Part shown: piece after piece, positions 60,255 through 64,000 of the stretch
How positions within the stretch are numbered: the first letter of the stretch is position 1
Layout of the letters: each line of letters starts with the position of its first letter
DNA from: Streptomyces sp. ISL-10
Lineage (GTDB): Bacteria > Actinomycetota > Actinomycetes > Streptomycetales > Streptomycetaceae
Direction: 5' to 3'
NCBI RefSeq assembly: GCF_018614575.1
Contig: NZ_JAGGOJ010000003.1
Coordinates: 186,001-250,000, forward strand
DNA length: 64,000 nucleotides
Program-made: the position numbers and the translations under genes
Notes under the pieces: model-generated
Database searches by the model: none
What the model saw: only the letters and a program-made list of their open reading frames with translations
Told to the model about the DNA's origin: nothing

Positions 60255-61622
60255 ATGCCGATCCCGACCGAGCCGCTGCCCCTGTTCCCACCCGGCTTCC
60301 TGTGGGGAGCCGCCGCCTCCGCCTTCCAGACCGAGGGAGCCGCCGACGCCGAGGGCAAGGGCCCATCGGGCTGGGACGCCTTCGCGGCCGCGGGACGCAT
60401 CAAGGACGGCGCCGACGCCGCCCGCGGCACGGGTTTCCACGACCGCTACCGCGAGGACGTCGCCCTCCTCGCCGGCCTCGGCGCCGACGTCTTCCGCTTT
60501 TCGGTCGCCTGGCCGCGGGTGATACCCGGGGGCAGCGGCCCGGTCAACACCCGCGGCCTCGACTTCTACGACCGGCTCGTCGACGAACTGTGCGCCCGGG
60601 GCGTCACCCCGGCGCCGACCCTCTACCACTGGGACACCCCGCTCCCGCTCGACGAGGCGGGCGGCTGGCTGCGCCGCGACACCGCCGAACGGTTCGCCGA
60701 GTACGCCGCGGCCGTCACGGCACGCCTCGCCGACCGCGTACCGATGTGGATGACCGTCAACGAACCGGCCGAGGTCACCCTCCTCGGCTACGCACTGGGC
60801 GAGCACGCCCCCGGCCGCCGGCTCCTCTTCGACGCCCTGCCCGCCGCCCACCACCAGCTGCTCGCCCACGGCCTCGCCGTCCAGGCGCTCCGTGCGGCCG
60901 GCGCCACGTCCGTCGGCCTCGCCGTCTCCCACTCGCCCGTGTGGACGGCCGGGGACACCGACGAGGACCGGTTCGCCGCCGAGCTGTACGACACGCTCAC
61001 CAACCGGCTGTTCGCCGACCCGCTGCTCACCGGCGCCTACCCCGACGAGAACATCGCCGCCCTGATGCCGGGCTCCGTCGCCGACGACCTCGCCGTCATC
61101 GCGCAGCCGCTGGACTTCTACGGCGTGAACTATTACCACCCGATGCTCGTCGGCGCGCCCGACGGCGACGCACTCGACGGCTTCGGCGGCGTCGCGATGC
61201 CCGCGGAACTGCCGTTCGGGCTGCGGGAGATCGCCACCGCCGAGCGCACCGACTTCGGCTGGCCCGTCGTCCCCGACGGCCTGCGCGACGTCCTCGTCTC
61301 GCTGAAGGACCGGTACGGCGACCGGTTGCCGCCCGTCGTCGTCACGGAGAACGGCTGCTCCTACGACGGCCTCGACGACCGGCGTCGTATCGCCTTCCTC
61401 GACGCCCACCTGCGCTCCCTGCACGAGGCGGTCACGGAGGGCGTGGACGTGCGCGGCTACGTCGCCTGGTCGCTCACCGACAACATCGAATGGGCCGAGG
61501 GAACGTCGCAGCGTTTCGGACTCGTCCATGTCGACTACGACACCCTCGAGCGCACGCCGAAGGCGTCGTACCGCTGGTACCGGGACACGATCGCCGCGCA
61601 GAAAGGCCGCGGGTGGCGGTGA
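60255..61622 (+). CDS. Beta-glucosidase (GH1)
   Basis: Retaining beta-glycosidase of 455 residues, cytosolic (no signal). GH1 N-terminal motif FLWGAAASAFQTEGA (15-29), acid/base Glu170 in TVNEPAEV, nucleophile Glu in VVTENGCSYDG near 360, and the C-terminal GYVAWSLTDNIEWAEG with the substrate-binding Trp/Glu. Likely cleaves cellobiose or similar disaccharides taken up by a transporter not seen here. ATG with a leaderless -10. Its 3' end has a degenerate duplicate (61653-61710). Confidence 0.94.
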   Translation: MPIPTEPLPLFPPGFLWGAAASAFQTEGAADAEGKGPSGWDAFAAAGRIKDGADAARGTGFHDRYREDVALLAGLGADVFRFSVAWPRVIPGGSGPVNTRGLDFYDRLVDELCARGVTPAPTLYHWDTPLPLDEAGGWLRRDTAERFAEYAAAVTARLADRVPMWMTVNEPAEVTLLGYALGEHAPGRRLLFDALPAAHHQLLAHGLAVQALRAAGATSVGLAVSHSPVWTAGDTDEDRFAAELYDTLTNRLFADPLLTGAYPDENIAALMPGSVADDLAVIAQPLDFYGVNYYHPMLVGAPDGDALDGFGGVAMPAELPFGLREIATAERTDFGWPVVPDGLRDVLVSLKDRYGDRLPPVVVTENGCSYDGLDDRRRIAFLDAHLRSLHEAVTEGVDVRGYVAWSLTDNIEWAEGTSQRFGLVHVDYDTLERTPKASYRWYRDTIAAQKGRGWR

Positions 61623-61710
61623 GACGGGGGCGTCCGGGGCGGTCTGTTGGTGCCGGGACACGATCGCCGCGCAGAGCCCGGGCCGCAAGTGACACGGGGG
61701 TGTCCGGGGC
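61580..61710. repeat. Tandem duplication of the GH1 3' end (period 73 bp)
   Basis: CCGGGACACGATCGCCGCGC and what follows to the stop and CGTCCGGGGC (61580-61640) recurs at 61653-61710 with differences. The second copy still shows an RDTIAAQ frame ending at its own TGA. Confidence 0.8.
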
Positions 61711-61730
61711 CGCCTGCCCGGACACCCCCG
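61695..61730. terminator. Hairpin between GH1 and GNAT genes
   Basis: Perfect 14-bp inverted repeat (61695-61708 and 61717-61730), loop of 8, between convergent genes. Confidence 0.75.
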
Positions 61731-61737
61731 CGTGGGT

Positions 61738-62634
61738 TCAGTTCCCCGCAGGGGGAACGAAGTTGATCCGCTCCCTGACCACCGGGTGGCCCGCCTTGGC
61801 GAAGTTCGCCGCCATCGGGAAGTTCCCCTGGTCGGTGGCGCCCTTGATGAATTCGGCACCCCGCTCGGCGAGGAAGTGCGTGCACTCGGCGAGCAGGTCG
61901 TACGCGTAGCCGCGGCCGCGCTGCTCCGGGACGACGCCGATGAAGCCGATGCACGGGCCGCCCGGATTGTGCGCCGGGATGTGGATGCCGGCCAGATCGC
62001 CCTGCGGTGTGTGCGCCAGCTGCCACCACTCGCGCGGCGACGGGCACCAGTGGAAGAAGTCCAGTTCCTCCTGCGCCGCCTGGTCGAGACCGCCCTCGGC
62101 GATCGCGCGCAGCGCGTGGGCGTCCAGCGTCACCGAGTGGATGCGCTTCAGCGCGTCGAAGAACACGGCGTCGTCCGGCTCCGGCCGGAAGACGAGCCGC
62201 CCGGGCCGTTCGGGCAGACCGCACTCGGGCGTCCAGCAGTACATGAACCGCTCGACGAGCGCCGTGAATCCGGCCGCCTGCGCCGCCCGGACGCGGGCCT
62301 CACCGGCCGCCCGGGCGACCGGGTCGTCCCGCCACCCGGCGGGCAGGTTGAGCTCCAGTTCGACCTGGAAGGGGGCGGTGCGCAGCAGTTCGGCGCCCGC
62401 CTCCTCCTCGCCGTCGGCGATGTCGAACCAGTTGACGTTCAGGGGCGTTTCGTCGTTCGGGCCGCCCCACCAGGCACCTCGGGCGACGACCTTGCCGTCG
62501 CGCAGCGCGACCCGCTTCCACTGCGGGCGGTGGACGGTGCGGGCGTGGCCCTCGGCGGCGCCGAGAGGGTCGGGCAGGGTGTCGAAAAGATGGGCGTCGC
62601 TTGCATCGAGCGCGCGGATGACCAGATCGGTCAT
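61738..62634 (-). CDS. GNAT-family acetyltransferase
   Basis: 298 residues. The C-terminal GNAT half shows the acetyl-CoA motif GFIGVVPEQRGRGYAYDLL (about 225-243) and the following FLAERGAEFIKGATDQGNFPMAANFAKAGH with the usual end strand. The N-terminal half (to about 150) may be a degenerate second GNAT module. Substrate unknown. ATG at 62634 with GGAGG 8 nt upstream. A possible leader peptide ORF precedes it (62677-62733). Confidence 0.85.
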   Translation of the reverse strand: MTDLVIRALDASDAHLFDTLPDPLGAAEGHARTVHRPQWKRVALRDGKVVARGAWWGGPNDETPLNVNWFDIADGEEEAGAELLRTAPFQVELELNLPAGWRDDPVARAAGEARVRAAQAAGFTALVERFMYCWTPECGLPERPGRLVFRPEPDDAVFFDALKRIHSVTLDAHALRAIAEGGLDQAAQEELDFFHWCPSPREWWQLAHTPQGDLAGIHIPAHNPGGPCIGFIGVVPEQRGRGYAYDLLAECTHFLAERGAEFIKGATDQGNFPMAANFAKAGHPVVRERINFVPPAGN

Positions 62635-62676
62635 GAGGAAGTCCTCCGGGATGAGATGTGCGTCGAGCGCTCCCGG

Positions 62677-62733
62677 TCAGACACTGAACGCCGGGCGGAC
62701 GGGGCGGGAGCGCAGAATTTGTGTGGTGTACAC
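62677..62733 (-). CDS. Possible 18-residue leader peptide upstream of the GNAT gene
   Basis: GTG start with AGGAGG exactly 8 nt upstream, reading YTTQILRSRPVRPAFSV to a TGA at 62677, 42 bp before the GNAT start. The good ribosome site on an otherwise empty leader is the only evidence. A different frame through the same region ends at the GNAT ATG (ATGA). It may be a regulatory uORF or chance. Confidence 0.4.
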   Translation of the reverse strand: MYTTQILRSRPVRPAFSV

Positions 62734-62967
62734 GGCACTCGCCTCCTTCCGTCGTCACAGGCGTCGGTGCACCCTAGACCGCGCCGCGCACGCGGGTCCA
62801 GCGCCTTTTCGCCGCCACTCGGGGTCCCTGTGCGGGGCGCACGTTGCCCCATCGGGCGGCGAGGCGGGCGGAACACCACCTTCCGTGCAGGTCAGAGCGG
62901 TCGCGACGGACAGCGGCACACGCCCTCTTCTGGACACCCGGCCCCCTTCGGCCCGACAATCTGCGAT

Positions 62968-63516
62968 GTGACGTCCTCCTACGAGCCCCACACGTATCCC
63001 GCGCGGCTGTCCGACGCCGAGCGCGAGCGTGTCCTCGATGTGCTCAGAGAGGGCGCGGCCCAGGGCAGGTTGTCGCACGAGACCTTTGTGCACCGCATGG
63101 AACTGGTCCTGGCCGCACGCCGTTCCGAGGAGTTGGACGCGCTCACCGCCGACCTCGTCCACGAAGGCCGGTTCTCCCGACGCATCTACAGCGCGGTCAG
63201 GCGGGTCTCGGCCTTCTCCGTCCGTCTGCGCAGGGCCTGGCAGGCGGAGAAGCTGCCGCCGCTGCTGCTGCCCGAGCCGGGACCGTACCCCCTGCGCATC
63301 GGCCGCGACCCGGTCAACGGACTGCGGCTGAGCCACGACACGGTCTCCCGGCTGCACGCCGAGCTGAGCCACCAGGGCACGCTGTGGGTCCTGCGCGACC
63401 TCGGCTCGACCAACGGCACCACGGTCAACGGCCGCAGGGTGACCGGCTCGATCGTGGTCCAGGACGGTGACATGGTGGGATTCGGCAGCATGAACTTCCG
63501 CCTCACCGCGCGCTGA
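62968..63516 (+). CDS. DUF1707-FHA protein
   Basis: 182 residues. DUF1707 (SHOCT-like) region at about 8-62 (ARLSDAERERVLDVLREGAAQGRLSHETF, then RRSEELDALTADL), basic linker (70-95), then an FHA phosphothreonine-binding domain at about 100-182 with LRIGRDPVNGLRLSHDTVSRLHAEL and GSTNGTTVNG. Such proteins bind Ser/Thr-kinase-phosphorylated partners. No kinase gene is adjacent. GTG at 62968; a CAATCT element lies 5 nt before, possibly a leaderless -10. Divergent from the GNAT gene across a 333-bp gap that shows only the leader ORF. Confidence 0.9.
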   Translation: MTSSYEPHTYPARLSDAERERVLDVLREGAAQGRLSHETFVHRMELVLAARRSEELDALTADLVHEGRFSRRIYSAVRRVSAFSVRLRRAWQAEKLPPLLLPEPGPYPLRIGRDPVNGLRLSHDTVSRLHAELSHQGTLWVLRDLGSTNGTTVNGRRVTGSIVVQDGDMVGFGSMNFRLTAR

Positions 63517-63673
63517 CCCCGGCATCCCACAGGCCACCCCGACGCGGTCGGCGGGGACAACTCCCTGCGATAAGCCTGCGGTGTCCAGTGACCGGGCACC
63601 ACCCGGCACCACCCGGCATCACGCGGTGCTATCGCGCATGTACTGATCAGCCGTCACAGGGCGAGGCGCGCGC

Positions 63674-64000
63674 ATGCCGGGCAGAGTGTGCGGCGGGCCG
63701 CCGACCGTGCCACGCCGCACGGTCAGCGCGAGCCCGCCGGCGGCGGGGGCCGGCCTGCGGCCGCCCGCGACGGGAACGGCCGGCCCTCCGTCGCGGCACC
63801 GTCGACCCCGCGGTGGGGCCGCCGCCCCGGCACTGGCAGGGACCGGTCGTCCGTCCGACGAGGAGGGGATCGTCCTCGTCGTCCGGTTCGACGACCGGCC
63901 GGACGCCCCCTCGGTACGGCTGGAGGAACTCGCCGACAACAGCCGGGTGCGGTGCGCCATGGAGCCCCTGGTGGAGGGGCCCTTCGCCCGGCTGCTGCAG
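63674..64000 (+). CDS. Open frame running off the right edge (partial, unassigned)
   Basis: From ATG 63674 the frame stays open for 109 codons to the window end. The first 60 codons are Pro/Arg/Ala-rich; the last 45 (EEGIVLVVRFDDRPDAPSVR, LEELADNSRVRCAMEPLVEG) look more like a folded protein. No family recognised, no clear ribosome site, and the true start may lie further right. The rest of 63517-64000 shows nothing recognisable. Confidence 0.35.
   Translation, partial: MPGRVCGGPPTVPRRTVSASPPAAGAGLRPPATGTAGPPSRHRRPRGGAAAPALAGTGRPSDEEGIVLVVRFDDRPDAPSVRLEELADNSRVRCAMEPLVEGPFARLLQ

Noticed and set aside
1..64000. CRISPR arrays, rRNA operons, prophage or integrase genes
   Set aside because: No spaced identical repeats of CRISPR type, no rRNA sequence, and no phage structural or integrase motifs were seen; repeats found are tandem coding or short intergenic ones.

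Overview
The window is chromosomal DNA of a Streptomyces-type actinomycete. It has very high G+C, GTG and TTG starts are common, many genes begin at or next to a -10-like hexamer (leaderless pattern), and the gene content is typical of the genus: HemQ, DUF3000, DUF397 with XRE/DUF5753, ECF42 with a DGPF protein, streptogrisin-like protease, TIGR04222 and DUF1707-FHA. From memory, and not checked, the order fadB-fadA-RNase D-regulator-DUF3000-hemE...hemY-hemQ...DUF692 resembles the SCO6026 to about SCO6076 part of the S. coelicolor chromosome. It is mostly core chromosome, with two decayed stretches (27.1-30.2 kb and 46.3-46.7 kb).

Layout. 0-4.2 kb: a poly-gamma-glutamate-type polymer locus (HAMP sensor protein, PgsB, PgsC, NlpC/P60 hydrolase). 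4.2-7.6 kb: fadB-fadA beta-oxidation pair. 7.6-11.9 kb: a repeat-bearing spacer, RNase D, a NarL-type regulator and DUF3000. 12-18.4 kb: hemE, a small Gly/Asp-rich secreted protein, a CoA-disulfide-reductase-like flavoprotein, a DUF4349 lipoprotein, then hemY-hemQ (coproporphyrin-dependent heme pathway). 18.6-23.8 kb: a minus-strand set made of a DUF692 enzyme (multinuclear non-heme iron oxygenase family), a TIGR04222 membrane protein with a periodic Cys/Gly/Ser tail, a second TIGR04222 protein without the tail, and a secreted tripeptidyl-aminopeptidase-like hydrolase. 24-26.9 kb: DUF4142 protein and ECF42 sigma with its DGPF partner. 27.1-31.1 kb: an ISL3-type transposase remnant, a PTH2-like hydrolase, an AIM24 protein, a wrecked ABC ATPase gene, and its permease fused in frame to a small zinc-ribbon ORF. 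31-39.4 kb: polysaccharide deacetylase, cupin, S1 protease, ohrR-ohr, PhoX-like, OsmC, zapE and a RibD-like reductase. 39.5-45 kb: murC, msrB and a MoxR/VWA pair. 45-51.6 kb: a double SUKH-4 protein, gene fragments, a PQQ-like propeller, a chimeric XRE regulator with DUF397, and BtrH-like with MerR. 51.6-64 kb: lactonase-like propeller, SUKH/TPR-like protein, VOC protein, nucleoside-kinase-like protein, M24 peptidase, treZ, GH1 glucosidase, GNAT and an FHA protein.

The most interesting system is the DUF692/TIGR04222 set at 20.4-23.8 kb. An iron-oxygenase-type enzyme sits 5 bp upstream of a membrane protein whose last 57 residues carry seven cysteines spaced 8-9 residues apart. DUF692 enzymes characterised so far modify cysteines of peptides, so the tail is the obvious candidate substrate. 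Second in interest are the chimeric, apparently membrane-anchored XRE/DUF5753 regulator (48544-49578) and the PgsBC locus with a HAMP protein in place of a recognisable PgsA.

Positions, frames and motifs were read by eye. Family names rest on recognised motifs, not on database searches.
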